Shown here one piece after another: positions 18,174-28,180 of a stretch of 64,000 nt of DNA; position 1 is the first letter of the stretch; every line of letters starts with the position of its first letter. The notes below the pieces were generated by a model. It made no database searches. It had not been told where the DNA came from and saw nothing but the letters and a program-made list of their open reading frames with translations. The stretch comes from Lascolabacillus massiliensis (GTDB lineage Bacteria > Bacteroidota > Bacteroidia > Bacteroidales > Dysgonomonadaceae). Both the position numbers and the translations under genes were made by a program. The stretch lies in NCBI RefSeq assembly GCF_001282625.1, contig NZ_CTEJ01000002.1, forward strand, positions 684,501-748,500, in the 5' to 3' direction.

Positions 18174-18653
18174 ATGAAAAAGAAATCAACTTTTTTCCTT
18201 CAGGCTGTAATTGTAATTATCGCTCTCCTTTCAATAACTGCTCTGATATGGTTTCCTTTAGTTGAAGGGCGGGCAGAAAATTTAGACCTGCTTCATGTTT
18301 ATATTGATCCACTCATTTTGTATGTTTATGCATCATCAATAATTTACTTTGTTGCATTATACAAAGCCTTCAAACTACTTGGTTATATAGGAGAAAACAG
18401 TATATTCTCTATAAATGCGGTAAAGGCTTTAAGAAGTATAAAATATTGTGCAATAGCAATAAGTATACTGATTGTTGGTGGTGGACTATATATAAAAATA
18501 TTTCATCCTGAAGAGGATGACCCTGCAGGCTTTATAGTACTATGCTTTGTGGCCGCAATTGTTTCTGTAGTCGTGGCAACTGCAGCTGCAATATTTGAGA
18601 AACTTCTACAAAATGCTATCGATATAAAATCTGAAAATGAATTAACTATCTAA
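18174..18653 (+). CDS. DUF2975-family membrane protein
   Basis: This 159-residue protein has four membrane helices at about 8-28, 42-64, 88-107 and 118-140, the layout of DUF2975. It is followed after 3 bp by a small XRE-type regulator; this pairing is widespread, and the two are likely one unit. TATTTTTG at 18111-18118, with TTTG 22 bp upstream (18085-18088), is a plausible promoter. The pair may respond to membrane state, but this is an inference from the pairing only. Confidence 0.82.
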   Translation: MKKKSTFFLQAVIVIIALLSITALIWFPLVEGRAENLDLLHVYIDPLILYVYASSIIYFVALYKAFKLLGYIGENSIFSINAVKALRSIKYCAIAISILIVGGGLYIKIFHPEEDDPAGFIVLCFVAAIVSVVVATAAAIFEKLLQNAIDIKSENELTI

Positions 18654-18656
18654 GCT

Positions 18657-18863
18657 ATGCCAATAATTGTAAACTTAGACGTGATGATGGCAAAGAGAAA
18701 AATCTCTCTTAATGAACTATCTGAAAGAGTTGGTTTAACGTTATCCAACCTTTCTATACTGAAGACAGGAAAGGCTAAAGCAATTCGTTTTAGTACACTG
18801 GAAGCAATCTGCAAAGCTTTGGAGTGTCAGCCGGGTGATATCCTGGAATATACAAATGATTAA
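18657..18863 (+). CDS. Small XRE/YozG-type HTH regulator
   Basis: At 68 residues this is a minimal Cro/C1-type DNA-binding domain: IVNLDVMMAKRKISLNELSE, then the recognition region GLTLSNLSILKTGKAKAIRF, then LEAICKALECQPGDILEY. Such proteins accompany DUF2975 genes and probably regulate them. It has no ligand or dimerisation domain beyond the helices. Confidence 0.9.
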   Translation: MPIIVNLDVMMAKRKISLNELSERVGLTLSNLSILKTGKAKAIRFSTLEAICKALECQPGDILEYTND

Positions 18864-18962
18864 AATATCAATCACTCAATTTTTAATGTTCTGTGAAATT
18901 TGAATACATTTTTTGTATTTTTGTGATCGGTCCATTCCCTAAACTACATAAACCGATTATAA

Positions 18963-20120
18963 ATGATAAAAGGAAAATTCCCAAACGATAAGTTCGAACA
19001 ACTTGAAACTCCGTTCTACTATTATGATATGGAGTTGCTTCGCAAAACATTGATAGCAATAACAAAAGAAACTGAAAATAAACCATTTCATGTACACTAT
19101 GCATTAAAAGCAAATTTTAATCCAATAATACTGAAGGAGATTGCATCATTTGGATTTGGAGCCGACTGCGTAAGTGGAAATGAAATACTCAGAGCAATAG
19201 AGTGTGGATTTGATCCTTCAAAAATTGCTTTTGCAGGAGTTGGAAAAACAGATAAAGAGATAAATATTGGTCTGGACAACAACATCTTCTGTTTTAACGT
19301 AGAGTCAATTCCTGAAATTGAAGTAATAAACAAACTTGCAGAAAAAAAGGGAAAGATTGCATCCGTGGCTTTGAGAATAAATCCTAATGTAGATGCCAGA
19401 ACACATAAATATATTACCACAGGACTTTACGAGAATAAGTTTGGCATTAATGAGCAGGATCTTCCCAATACCATCCAGACTGTAAAATCATCACCAAATA
19501 TTAAACTTATAGGAATACATTTTCATATAGGTTCACAAATCACTGATCTCACATCATTTGAGGATTTATGTGTTAAGGTAAAAAGTATTCGTAACTGGTT
19601 TAAACAGGAAGGAATTGACCTGCCTGTTTTGAATGTTGGTGGAGGACTGGGTATAAATTACCAGCACCCTAATCATTTTCCAATGGCTGACTTTGAATCA
19701 TATTTCAGACTTTTTGAAAAATATCTTGATTTGTGGGAAAATCAGACCCTGCATTTTGAGTTGGGAAGGTCGGTAGTTGCCCCCTGCGGATCGCTGATTA
19801 GTCGCGCTGTCTTCATTAAAGAGGGAATAAAAAAGAATTTTCTTATCATTGATGCAGGTATGACTGACCTGATCCGACCGGCTCTCTACCAAGCTTTTCA
19901 CCATATAGAAAATATCAGTTCAGATGAAGAATACACCCCGTATGATGTTGTAGGACCAATTTGTGAGTCAAGTGATATGTTTGCCGAACAAATTATGCTA
20001 AACCGTTCTAAAAGAGGTGATCTGATTGCAATAAGATCTGCGGGTGCTTATGGAGAAACAATGGTATCCAGGTATAATTGCAGGGATCTGCCGGCTTCAT
20101 ATTTTTCAGACACATTATAA
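18963..20120 (+). CDS. lysA: Diaminopimelate decarboxylase
   Basis: LysA decarboxylates meso-diaminopimelate to lysine using PLP. The PLP lysine is in HYALKANFN (Lys49), GADCVSGNEI follows, the glycine-rich loop is NVGGGLGINY, and the C-terminal active-site motif is GPICESSDMF. The 385-residue length fits the family. TATTTTTG at 18916-18923 is a likely -7 element 40 bp upstream, without a clear -33. Unlike many Bacteroidales, it is not next to an aspartokinase gene here. Confidence 0.94.
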   Translation: MIKGKFPNDKFEQLETPFYYYDMELLRKTLIAITKETENKPFHVHYALKANFNPIILKEIASFGFGADCVSGNEILRAIECGFDPSKIAFAGVGKTDKEINIGLDNNIFCFNVESIPEIEVINKLAEKKGKIASVALRINPNVDARTHKYITTGLYENKFGINEQDLPNTIQTVKSSPNIKLIGIHFHIGSQITDLTSFEDLCVKVKSIRNWFKQEGIDLPVLNVGGGLGINYQHPNHFPMADFESYFRLFEKYLDLWENQTLHFELGRSVVAPCGSLISRAVFIKEGIKKNFLIIDAGMTDLIRPALYQAFHHIENISSDEEYTPYDVVGPICESSDMFAEQIMLNRSKRGDLIAIRSAGAYGETMVSRYNCRDLPASYFSDTL

Positions 20121-20158
20121 TCTTATCTGTTCATATTTGCTTAGAAAATTGATATAAA

Positions 20159-21355
20159 ATGGAATTTATTTTTTCTTATATTGCCCAATTCTCTATATAC
20201 GAATGGATTATGGGGGCTTTTCTTCTTTTTTTCTTTTTAACACTTTTGTGTTATAATCTCACTGTATATAGAAAGCCGTACAAATATGAGATGAAAAGAG
20301 AAGAGATATCTGTTGATGACAGCAATCTGCCCGGAATTTCAGTAATAATAAGTTCGAAAAACGATTCAGTACAGTTAGAGAAGAATCTTCCATTTATATT
20401 AGAGCAGGATTATCCCAACTTTGAAGTGATAGTTGTTAATTGTGGGTCAACAGATGAAACAGATACTGTTTTAAAGGCTGCTTCACTTAAATATCCTCGG
20501 CTTTATCACACATTCATACCTCCTGAAGCTGATGAGATTAATGAAAAGAAACTGGCATTGACTGTGGGTATAAAAGCTGCAAAGTATGATTATCTTCTTT
20601 TTACTGAATCATACTGCAGACCTTGTTCTTCGGAATGGATAAGGGAGTTTGGCAAGCAATTTACACGAGGTAAGGATATTATACTTGGTTATAGCAATCT
20701 GCTTTTACCTAAGAAAATTATGCGGGGCAGCTTTATAAGGTATGACAATCTGATTCACCAGATTAAATTTTTATCAAGGGCCATTTCACGCAAACCATTT
20801 ATGGGAACAGGAAGAAACATGGCATATAAAAAAGAGCTGTTTTTCTCCAACAAAGGCTTTTCATCTATTTTGGGAATTGATGGTGGAGAGGATGATCTCT
20901 TTATAAACCGTATAGCAAATAAAAGAAATACAGATGTTGTAGTTTCCACTAAGAGTATAACCGAGACAGACAGCGTGGAGAACTTCTCAACCTGGAGATC
21001 ATTTAAATCAAAGCATCTCTATACAAAACAGCTTTACAAGGGGTTTTCTCACCTGTTTTTTGGGTTTGAAAATTTCTCAAAATACTCATTTGCCCTTTTA
21101 TTTATATCATCAATATTATTGTCTGTCTATACTACTAACTATATTTTGCTTGGTTCGGCTATTCTGCTTTTTTTACTACTCCTCTTTATCAGAATATCTG
21201 TAATCAATAAAAACAGTAAGCAATTTGGTTCAGGCAAATTTAACATCCGGCTGCTTATATTTGACCTACTGCAACCAATAAGTAATCAACGTTTTACAAA
21301 ATATGCCAATAGTCGAAATCGCGCCATTTTGTCAGTAAAGAAGTGGTATAAATAG
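20159..21355 (+). CDS. Membrane-anchored family 2 glycosyltransferase
   Basis: The protein has an N-terminal helix (about 15-38), a GT-A domain (GISVIISSKNDSVQLEKNLP, then VIVVNCGSTDETDTV) and two helices near the C-terminus (about 315-350). The position where many GT2 enzymes have an acidic DxD reads FTESYCRP, with only the glutamate acidic. A later GIDGGEDDLFINR provides the conserved ED-type motif. It lies 38 bp after lysA. The sugar donor and acceptor are unknown; a role in cell-surface glycan or lipid assembly is the usual guess. Confidence 0.82.
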   Translation: MEFIFSYIAQFSIYEWIMGAFLLFFFLTLLCYNLTVYRKPYKYEMKREEISVDDSNLPGISVIISSKNDSVQLEKNLPFILEQDYPNFEVIVVNCGSTDETDTVLKAASLKYPRLYHTFIPPEADEINEKKLALTVGIKAAKYDYLLFTESYCRPCSSEWIREFGKQFTRGKDIILGYSNLLLPKKIMRGSFIRYDNLIHQIKFLSRAISRKPFMGTGRNMAYKKELFFSNKGFSSILGIDGGEDDLFINRIANKRNTDVVVSTKSITETDSVENFSTWRSFKSKHLYTKQLYKGFSHLFFGFENFSKYSFALLFISSILLSVYTTNYILLGSAILLFLLLLFIRISVINKNSKQFGSGKFNIRLLIFDLLQPISNQRFTKYANSRNRAILSVKKWYK

Positions 21356-21493
21356 TTACTTTTAAGGTTAAAACGGGTTAATCCGATTTTTATTCAGTTA
21401 AAAGTGTTAAAAGCTAGTCCTGTAAAAATAAAATTGTATATTATTTGCGTTATATTTGGTGTAATAGAGTTATAAGTATTAATTAACTAGGAT

Positions 21494-23008
21494 ATGAATA
21501 CAAATAAAACAAAAAATGTACTTTTCATTGTACTGATAGCAGTTGTAAGTTCTGTAGTTACTTTACTTGGATATAATGTAATAAACAGAAATAGTGTTGC
21601 TAACACTTCAGGCAATACAGTAACTTCTGAAGAGATTGGAGCTTACTCAGCAACTTTTGATCAGAACAAAAATGTTGTCCTTACCAATCTTACAACTTCA
21701 GATGGATACCCTGATTTTACAGAAGCAGCAAAAAGATCAGTTGACGGTGTTGTACACGTAAAAACCAAGACTGTTAGTCAGCAGCAATACATCAATCCAT
21801 TCGATTTTTTCTTTGGATTTGGTGATCGCATGCCCTCTCAGCCTCGCGAAAGAGTTGGTTTTGGTTCAGGTGTTATCATCTCAAGTGATGGATATATAAT
21901 CACAAATAACCACGTAGTAGAAAACGCAAATGAGGTTTCTGTATCACTTAATGATAACAGAGAGTTCATAGCTAAGGTTATTGGAACGGATCCACAGAGC
22001 GACATCGCTCTTATTAAGATAGAAGGCGATGATTTCCCATACCTGACGTTTGGAAATTCAGACGAGCTACAGGTTGGAGAATGGGTACTTGCAGTAGGGA
22101 ACCCATTTAATCTTACATCAACAGTAACAGCCGGTATAGTAAGTGCCAAAAACAGAAGCAATGTGATGAATGGAGGTATTCAGTCGTTCATCCAGGTTGA
22201 CGCTGCTGTAAACCCCGGGAACAGTGGTGGAGCACTAGTAAATACAAGAGGAGAATTAGTTGGTATAAACACTGCTATATTCTCTCAGACAGGTAATTTC
22301 ACCGGATATGCTTTTGCAGTACCAATTTCAATTGCAGGCAAGGTTGCTGCAGACTTAAAGGAATATGGAGCAGTACAACGTGCATACCTCGGAATTCAGG
22401 TACCTAACATTGAGAATATCAGACGTGATGATCCTGAAAGGGCTAGAGAATTATCACAAATATCAGGAGTTTTAGTTGAAGATTTCTCTGACAGAAGTGC
22501 AGCTAAAGCTGCTGGAATAGAGAAAGGAGATATAATTACTGAAATAAACAATGTACCTATCCGTAATTTTGGAGAACTGCAGAATCAGCTGAACAGATAC
22601 AGACCAGGTGACAAAATAACTGTTACAGCAAAAAGAAATAACAGGGAACATAAGTTCAACATTGAACTCAAGAATGATGAAGGCAATACTGAAATTACAC
22701 GCAGTACAGATGCCCTGAGTCAGCTTGGAGCAACATTCAGTCAAATTTCCAGCGAAAGAAAAGCAAAACTTGGAATCTCAAGTGGTATTGAAGTTGCAAC
22801 TGTTGAACCCAGCGGTTTATTCAGAAAAGAGGGTATTAACAAAGGATTTATCATTATGAGGATAAACAATACTCCTGTAAACACGGAAAATGATATAAAA
22901 TCTATAGTTGCTTCTACTCAAAACAGACAGGATAAAGTACTATTGATCGCAGGCTTTTATCCCAATGGTAGAACACAATACATTGCTATCGATCTGTCCG
23001 GACAATAA
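21494..23008 (+). CDS. degP: HtrA/DegP-type periplasmic serine protease
   Basis: This protease/chaperone handles misfolded envelope proteins. An N-terminal hydrophobic segment (8-28) serves as signal anchor or signal peptide. The catalytic triad is visible as His140 (TNNHVVENA), Asp170 (SDIALIKIE) and Ser244 (GNSGGAL). Two PDZ domains follow (about 295-385 and 405-500). The 504-residue length fits. TATATTTG at 21451-21458 may be the -7 element; no consensus -33 is at the right distance. Confidence 0.95.
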   Translation: MNTNKTKNVLFIVLIAVVSSVVTLLGYNVINRNSVANTSGNTVTSEEIGAYSATFDQNKNVVLTNLTTSDGYPDFTEAAKRSVDGVVHVKTKTVSQQQYINPFDFFFGFGDRMPSQPRERVGFGSGVIISSDGYIITNNHVVENANEVSVSLNDNREFIAKVIGTDPQSDIALIKIEGDDFPYLTFGNSDELQVGEWVLAVGNPFNLTSTVTAGIVSAKNRSNVMNGGIQSFIQVDAAVNPGNSGGALVNTRGELVGINTAIFSQTGNFTGYAFAVPISIAGKVAADLKEYGAVQRAYLGIQVPNIENIRRDDPERARELSQISGVLVEDFSDRSAAKAAGIEKGDIITEINNVPIRNFGELQNQLNRYRPGDKITVTAKRNNREHKFNIELKNDEGNTEITRSTDALSQLGATFSQISSERKAKLGISSGIEVATVEPSGLFRKEGINKGFIIMRINNTPVNTENDIKSIVASTQNRQDKVLLIAGFYPNGRTQYIAIDLSGQ

Positions 23009-23140
23009 ATCATTAAGTTAAGCAAAGTTAATTCAGGCTTTTTAAGTAACAAAATCAGATCTATAAATGTTTCTATGCAAAGGAAATCGGGATTGATTCG
23101 GCTTCCTTTGCTTTAGTTTTTATACTATTGCATTCATTAC

Positions 23141-23172
23141 TTGTGGGATGATAAAAATATTTTGTATTTTTG
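23141..23172 (+). promoter_or_regulatory. Candidate rpoD promoter
   Basis: TTG (23141-23143), a 21-bp gap and TATTTTTG (23165-23172) resemble the Bacteroidota consensus. The leader would be about 40-45 nt and begins with a C run (CACCCCCC). Confidence 0.5.
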
Positions 23173-23222
23173 CACCCCCCAAAGTGTTTTAATAAGAAAA
23201 TATTCAGAAGGATAAGATATAG

Positions 23223-24083
23223 ATGAGACAATTAAAAATTACAAAATCGATCACTAATCGTGAGAGTGCTTCTTTAGATAAATATTTGCAGGAAATAGGT
23301 CGCGAAGACCTGATCACTGTGGAAGAAGAAGTGGAGTTGGCGCAAGCTATTAAAAAGGGTGACCGCCAGGCATTGGAAAAACTAACCAGAGCTAACCTCA
23401 GATTTGTGGTTTCAGTAGCAAAACAGTACCAGAATCAGGGGTTGAGTTTACCTGACTTGATTAACGAAGGCAACCTTGGGTTGATAAAAGCTGCTGAGAA
23501 GTTTGATGAAACCAGAGGTTTTAAATTTATCAGTTATGCAGTATGGTGGATTCGTCAGTCGATTCTACAAGCACTTGCTGAACAATCACGTATTGTGAGA
23601 CTACCTTTAAATCAGGTTGGTTCACTTAATAAAATCAGCAAAGCTTTTCAAAAATTTGAACAGGAAAACGAACGCCGTCCTTCCGCTGAGGAGCTTTCTG
23701 CTGTTCTGGATATACCTGTGGATAAGGTAACCGACTCATTAAAGGTATCAGGTAGACATATCTCAATGGATGCACCATTTGTAGAAGGTGAAGATAACAG
23801 TTTGTTAGATGTACTCGTAAATGATGATGCACCGGTAGCCGACAGGACACTCATAAATGAATCACTTCAAAAAGAGATTGACAGAGCTCTATCTACACTA
23901 ACCGAAAGAGAGAGTGATATCATTAAGATGTTTTTTGGCATTGGATGCCAGGAAATGACACTTGAAGAAATTGGTGATAAATTCCAACTAACCCGTGAGC
24001 GTGTTAGACAAATAAAAGAAAAAGCTATTCGCAGGCTAAGACAAGACTCAAGGAGCAAATTGCTGAAAAGCTACCTGGGTTGA
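23223..24083 (+). CDS. rpoD: Primary RNA polymerase sigma factor (Bacteroidota RpoD)
   Basis: This is the housekeeping sigma factor, short at 286 residues because it lacks the long N-terminal extension found in proteobacterial RpoD. Region 1.2/2 is clear: [18 protein letters not shown], then [19 protein letters not shown] and the -7-recognising [19 protein letters not shown]. Region 4 with its helix-turn-helix is [20 protein letters not shown]. It is flanked by long non-coding stretches, so it is probably monocistronic. This type recognises the TAnnTTTG -7 element seen throughout the window. Confidence 0.96.
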   Translation: MRQLKITKSITNRESASLDKYLQEIGREDLITVEEEVELAQAIKKGDRQALEKLTRANLRFVVSVAKQYQNQGLSLPDLINEGNLGLIKAAEKFDETRGFKFISYAVWWIRQSILQALAEQSRIVRLPLNQVGSLNKISKAFQKFEQENERRPSAEELSAVLDIPVDKVTDSLKVSGRHISMDAPFVEGEDNSLLDVLVNDDAPVADRTLINESLQKEIDRALSTLTERESDIIKMFFGIGCQEMTLEEIGDKFQLTRERVRQIKEKAIRRLRQDSRSKLLKSYLG

Positions 24084-24404
24084 TAAATCTTTACTTAAAG
24101 AAATAAATGTAGAAAAATCACCCATTATCTCTGTTTTTTGAAGATTTTTTACACAAAAAGGGATAAATGTGAAAATTAAGTTTTATATTTGCGTTTAATA
24201 GTTTTAATGTTAAGTTAAATGCATGGCTATTAAGGTTTAATTATGGAACTATATTAGTTTTCATTAATTTTTCCGAACTTTTTTATAACGGGAGTGTTAT
24301 AAATAATACTTTATAAAGTGGTTCTGCATTGAAGTACAGAAGCACCATGACAAAAAAATATCGAGTTATTGTAATAAAAAATGTTTAATTAGAATTGAAA
24401 ATTT
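24084..24404 (+). other. Long AT-rich leader upstream of the OmpA-family gene
   Basis: These 321 bp hold no credible gene. TATATTTG at 24184-24191 is a -7 element match; no good -33 is seen. It would give a leader of about 205 nt. Within it, GTGGTTCTG (24318-24326) and CAGAAGCAC (24337-24345) form a hairpin with one mismatch. A long structured leader suits a very abundant outer-membrane protein. Confidence 0.5.
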
Positions 24405-25556
24405 ATGAAAAAGTTTAGTTTACTTTTATTTACTGCTCTTGTTGCGTTTAGCATAAGTGCACAAGAAGTACAAAACGTTTCTCAAGGTACCGTGTATCTG
24501 AAAAACAAAGCAAGTGACAATTGGTACATCGGTCTAGGTGGCGGAACCAACATTTATATGACTCAGGGTGAAAATGACGCTGATGCAAGTTTCGGAGACC
24601 GTTTAGGCTGGATGGGTCAACTTGAGGTTGGTCGTTGGAATTCTCCAAACTGGGGAGCTCGTTTAGTAGTTGATGGTGGTAACATTGCTCACGTAGCAGC
24701 AGGTATCCCAGCAGAACAAAACTGGCTAGGCGGACACGTTGACTTGATGTACAATATTATTAACGCTTGGGGTTCTTACAATCCTGACAGAGTATACAGT
24801 CTGATTCCTTATTTAGGTATTGGTTACATGTATGGACTTGATGAAGATTGGAAAAAACCAAACCCTGATGGTGATCTTTTCAAAGGTCAGAATCAAACAC
24901 TTACTTACAATGTTGGTTTAATCAACAACTTCCAGGTTTCAAAAAGCGTAGGTATTTTTGTTGAATTAGGCTGGAGAGTTTTACAAGAATCATTTGATGG
25001 TTCACCAGTAAGTGGTGATTATGAATATGACAGCATGTTCACAGGAACTGCAGGTATCAAATTTGGTTTAGGTGGCAAACAGGATTTCACACCAGCTGAA
25101 CTTATGGATTACAACCTGATCAACGACCTGAACAGCCAGATTAACAGACTTCGTGCTGAAAACGAACAGCTGAGACAGAGACCAGAATCTTGCCCAGAAT
25201 GTCCAGAAGTACAGCCAGTTGTTAATGAAGCAGTTTATGTACCTAACGTAGTATTCTTCCGTATTAACTCTGCAAAAATTGACAGAGGTCAGCAAGTAAG
25301 TGTATACAACACTGCTGAATACATGAAGGCTAACCCAGATGCAAAAGTAAACATCGTTGCTTATGCTGACAAACAGACTGGTACACCTGCATACAACTTC
25401 GCACTTTCTGAAAAACGTGCAAGAGCCGTTGCTGATGCACTTATCAACGAGTACGGAATTGACAGCGATCGTATCTCAATTGACTGGAAAGGTGACACTG
25501 AACAGCCATATGCAGAAAACGACTGGAACCGTGTAGCAATTTTCTTCGTTGACTAA
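24405..25556 (+). CDS. OmpA-family outer-membrane protein
   Basis: A signal peptide (1-19, ending ISAQ) precedes an N-terminal barrel domain (about 30-225), a coiled-coil linker (NDLNSQINRLRAENEQLRQ) with two cysteines in ESCPECPE, and a C-terminal OmpA domain binding peptidoglycan (about 285-383: NSAKIDRGQ, then LSEKRARAVADALINEYGI). Codon use is clean and even compared with its neighbours, as expected of a highly expressed gene. The gene is monocistronic, with a long leader before it and a strong terminator after. Confidence 0.93.
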   Translation: MKKFSLLLFTALVAFSISAQEVQNVSQGTVYLKNKASDNWYIGLGGGTNIYMTQGENDADASFGDRLGWMGQLEVGRWNSPNWGARLVVDGGNIAHVAAGIPAEQNWLGGHVDLMYNIINAWGSYNPDRVYSLIPYLGIGYMYGLDEDWKKPNPDGDLFKGQNQTLTYNVGLINNFQVSKSVGIFVELGWRVLQESFDGSPVSGDYEYDSMFTGTAGIKFGLGGKQDFTPAELMDYNLINDLNSQINRLRAENEQLRQRPESCPECPEVQPVVNEAVYVPNVVFFRINSAKIDRGQQVSVYNTAEYMKANPDAKVNIVAYADKQTGTPAYNFALSEKRARAVADALINEYGIDSDRISIDWKGDTEQPYAENDWNRVAIFFVD

Positions 25557-25580
25557 TCAACAAGATTATATAAATAAAAA

Positions 25581-25602
25581 AAGCATCTCGTACGAGATGC
25601 TT
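25581..25602. terminator. Bidirectional intrinsic terminator
   Basis: AAGCATCTCG and CGAGATGCTT form a perfect stem with a 2-nt centre, flanked by A and T tracts. It follows the OmpA-family gene by 24 bp and also lies beyond the end of the murF-alr gene on the other strand. Confidence 0.9.
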
Positions 25603-25677
25603 TTTTTATGCTTGATATTAAACTATCTATTCATTAACAGGTTATATGAGATAAGTTGAACAAAGCTAAATAATAGA

Positions 25678-28146
25678 TTATTCCTTTATATAAACACGTT
25701 TCACACGTGGAGAAACAGAAGTAAGTATTTCATACGGGATTGTTCCAATACTCTCGGCTAAATCAGTAACCGGTAACCCTTCTCCGAACAGTACAACAGT
25801 ATCACCCTCTTCTGCTTTTATATCGGTAACATCAACCATAGAGAGGTCCATACATACATTTCCCACAATAGGTGCATACTGCCCGTTTATAAGTACTTTA
25901 CCTTTTCTATTGCCAAACTGTCGGTCCATACCATCTGCATATCCAAATCTTATTGTAGCGATCCGGGCATCATGGTCCAGCTTTTCCTTTCTACCGTAAC
26001 CAATGGTCTCATTACTTGATATCTTTTTAATCTGCAGTATTGTGCTTTTTAAAGTGCAAACATTCTTGAGTCCGGAAAGACCACTTGGGCTGACACCATA
26101 CAGACCGATACCCAATCGTGCCATATCCCACTCATAGTCATTAAAACGCTCAATACCTGCAGAGTTAAGTATATGTTTATGCACACTGTATCCAAGTTCA
26201 TTCTCAATTTTTTGTGCAGCGGCTCTGAAAGTTTCCATCTGCTGATGTGTGAAATCATCGAAAGACCAACTCTCACTGGCTGAGAGGTGTGAAAATATGG
26301 AGCTAACCCTAAGCCCCTTCTGCTTCTTTAGAGTCTCAACAAGCTCCTCTATTTGCTCAGGAAGGAACCCCAGGCGATGCATACCTGTATCTATTTTCAG
26401 GTGAATTGGATAATTAGTTATACCGCTTCTTTCTGAATTATTTATAAAACTCTCAAGTATGCGCATATTATAAACTTCTGGCTCCAGATTATTCGTAATC
26501 AGCTCTTCAAAGCCATTTACCTCTGGATTGAGAACTATTATTGGAAGTGATATACCTTCATTTCTAAGTGTGACTGCCTCCTCTGCCACAGCAACTGCGA
26601 GATAATCGCATCTATGATACTGCAGAGTCTTTGCTATTTCTACGGCTCCTGCACCATATGCATTGGCTTTGACCATACATACCAGCTTTACATTGGAGTT
26701 GAGCTTAGATTTATAGAAATTAAAATTGTGCACCACTGCATCAAGATCAACCTCAAGTACGGTTTCATGAATTCTCTCTTCCAGAATATTGTTGATTCTT
26801 TCGAAGTTAAATCTCCTTGCACCTTTAAGAAGAATCAGCTCATCCCGAAATGAGTCTTGAATACATGACTTGAGAAAATCATCAGTAGTTAAGAAGAAAG
26901 TTTTATCAGGCATTGTGAACAGATCAGCATTTGCAAGAATATCTTTTCCAATACCTATTATTCTTTCTATCCCACTCTGCTCTGCCATGTCAGCAACTCT
27001 TTTATAAAGTCGCTTTGGTGGAACACCCGACTGAAGAATATCTGACAGGATAAGAGTTTTTTTTAATTTACGATCCATTTTACGCTGATGCTGAAAATCA
27101 AGAGCAATCTTGATTGAGTTCACATCAGAGTTATAGCTGTCATTTATGATTAGTGAACCATGCTTGCCTTTACGGACATCAAGTCTCATCGCAACAGGCT
27201 CAAGTGTACTCATACGTTCTGAAATCTCATTGGGTGACACATGAAGATATAGTGCAATTGCAAGACAATTAATTGCATTTTCTATTGATGCATCATCTAT
27301 GAAAGGTATTTCAAAGCTGTAGTAGAAATTCAGGAATGAATATTCAATCTTAGTGCTATTTTCTAATTTCTCAATATCTGAAATAAAAAGATGAGCTTCT
27401 CTGTTTTTTCTTGACCATGAGAAGGTCTTCTGAGATAGCACTTTAAGGTCGACACAACTACTCACCAGTTCATTGTCCTCATCATAAACAAAGACCTCAC
27501 AATTTTTGAAGAGCTCAAGTTTCTCGAGAGTTTTCTGCTGAAGTGAGTCGAAATTTTCCTGATGTGCATCCCCTATTTTAGTTAACACCCCAATAGTAGG
27601 TCTGATTATTGGTTCCAGGTTCTCCATTTCGTCAGGTTTGGATATCCCCGCTTCAAATATTCCCAGTTCTGCATCATTATCGAGTTGCCATACCGAAAGT
27701 GGTACTCCTATCTGAGAGTTGTAACTTCTTGGGGAACGAACAATATTATAATCTTTTTCCAATAACTGATATAACCACTCTTTAACAACTGTTTTACCAT
27801 TACTTCCGGTTATACCTATAATAGGTATATTAAATTTTGATCTGTGATGCTGAGCCAGCTTTTGTAATGCAGACAGGCAATTCCTTACTTTGAAAAAGTT
27901 TGCACCTTTGAGATCTTTCCATTCGTTTCGTTGTTTGGAAACAACAAAATTACGCACCCCCGATGCATACAATTCACTTATATAATTGTGAGCATCGTTA
28001 TTCTTTGATTCCAGAGCAAAAAAGAGAGTCTTTGATGGGTCTGTAATCTTTCTGCTATCCGTTAAGAGTGTGGTTATTTCGGAATAATTAAGATTACTTG
28101 ATGAAACTCCAAGAGTAGATGCAATTTCTTTTATTTCGTATTTCAT
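25678..28146 (-). CDS. Fused MurF ligase / alanine racemase
   Basis: One 822-residue chain joins two steps of peptidoglycan precursor synthesis. Residues 1-455 are MurF, which adds D-Ala-D-Ala to the UDP-MurNAc-tripeptide: the ATP loop GSNGKT is at 114-119, with SYNSQIGVPLS and NDSYNSD further on. Residues 460-822 are alanine racemase, with the PLP lysine in VKANAYGAG (Lys493) and the catalytic tyrosine region FGYADGMDR. The fusion couples D-alanine supply to its use and is common in Bacteroidota. It lies 34 bp downstream of the GSCFA gene. Confidence 0.95.
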   Translation of the reverse strand: MKYEIKEIASTLGVSSSNLNYSEITTLLTDSRKITDPSKTLFFALESKNNDAHNYISELYASGVRNFVVSKQRNEWKDLKGANFFKVRNCLSALQKLAQHHRSKFNIPIIGITGSNGKTVVKEWLYQLLEKDYNIVRSPRSYNSQIGVPLSVWQLDNDAELGIFEAGISKPDEMENLEPIIRPTIGVLTKIGDAHQENFDSLQQKTLEKLELFKNCEVFVYDEDNELVSSCVDLKVLSQKTFSWSRKNREAHLFISDIEKLENSTKIEYSFLNFYYSFEIPFIDDASIENAINCLAIALYLHVSPNEISERMSTLEPVAMRLDVRKGKHGSLIINDSYNSDVNSIKIALDFQHQRKMDRKLKKTLILSDILQSGVPPKRLYKRVADMAEQSGIERIIGIGKDILANADLFTMPDKTFFLTTDDFLKSCIQDSFRDELILLKGARRFNFERINNILEERIHETVLEVDLDAVVHNFNFYKSKLNSNVKLVCMVKANAYGAGAVEIAKTLQYHRCDYLAVAVAEEAVTLRNEGISLPIIVLNPEVNGFEELITNNLEPEVYNMRILESFINNSERSGITNYPIHLKIDTGMHRLGFLPEQIEELVETLKKQKGLRVSSIFSHLSASESWSFDDFTHQQMETFRAAAQKIENELGYSVHKHILNSAGIERFNDYEWDMARLGIGLYGVSPSGLSGLKNVCTLKSTILQIKKISSNETIGYGRKEKLDHDARIATIRFGYADGMDRQFGNRKGKVLINGQYAPIVGNVCMDLSMVDVTDIKAEEGDTVVLFGEGLPVTDLAESIGTIPYEILTSVSPRVKRVYIKE

Positions 28147-28180
28147 AAAAAAACATTCATTGTTTACAGTTAAACTAATC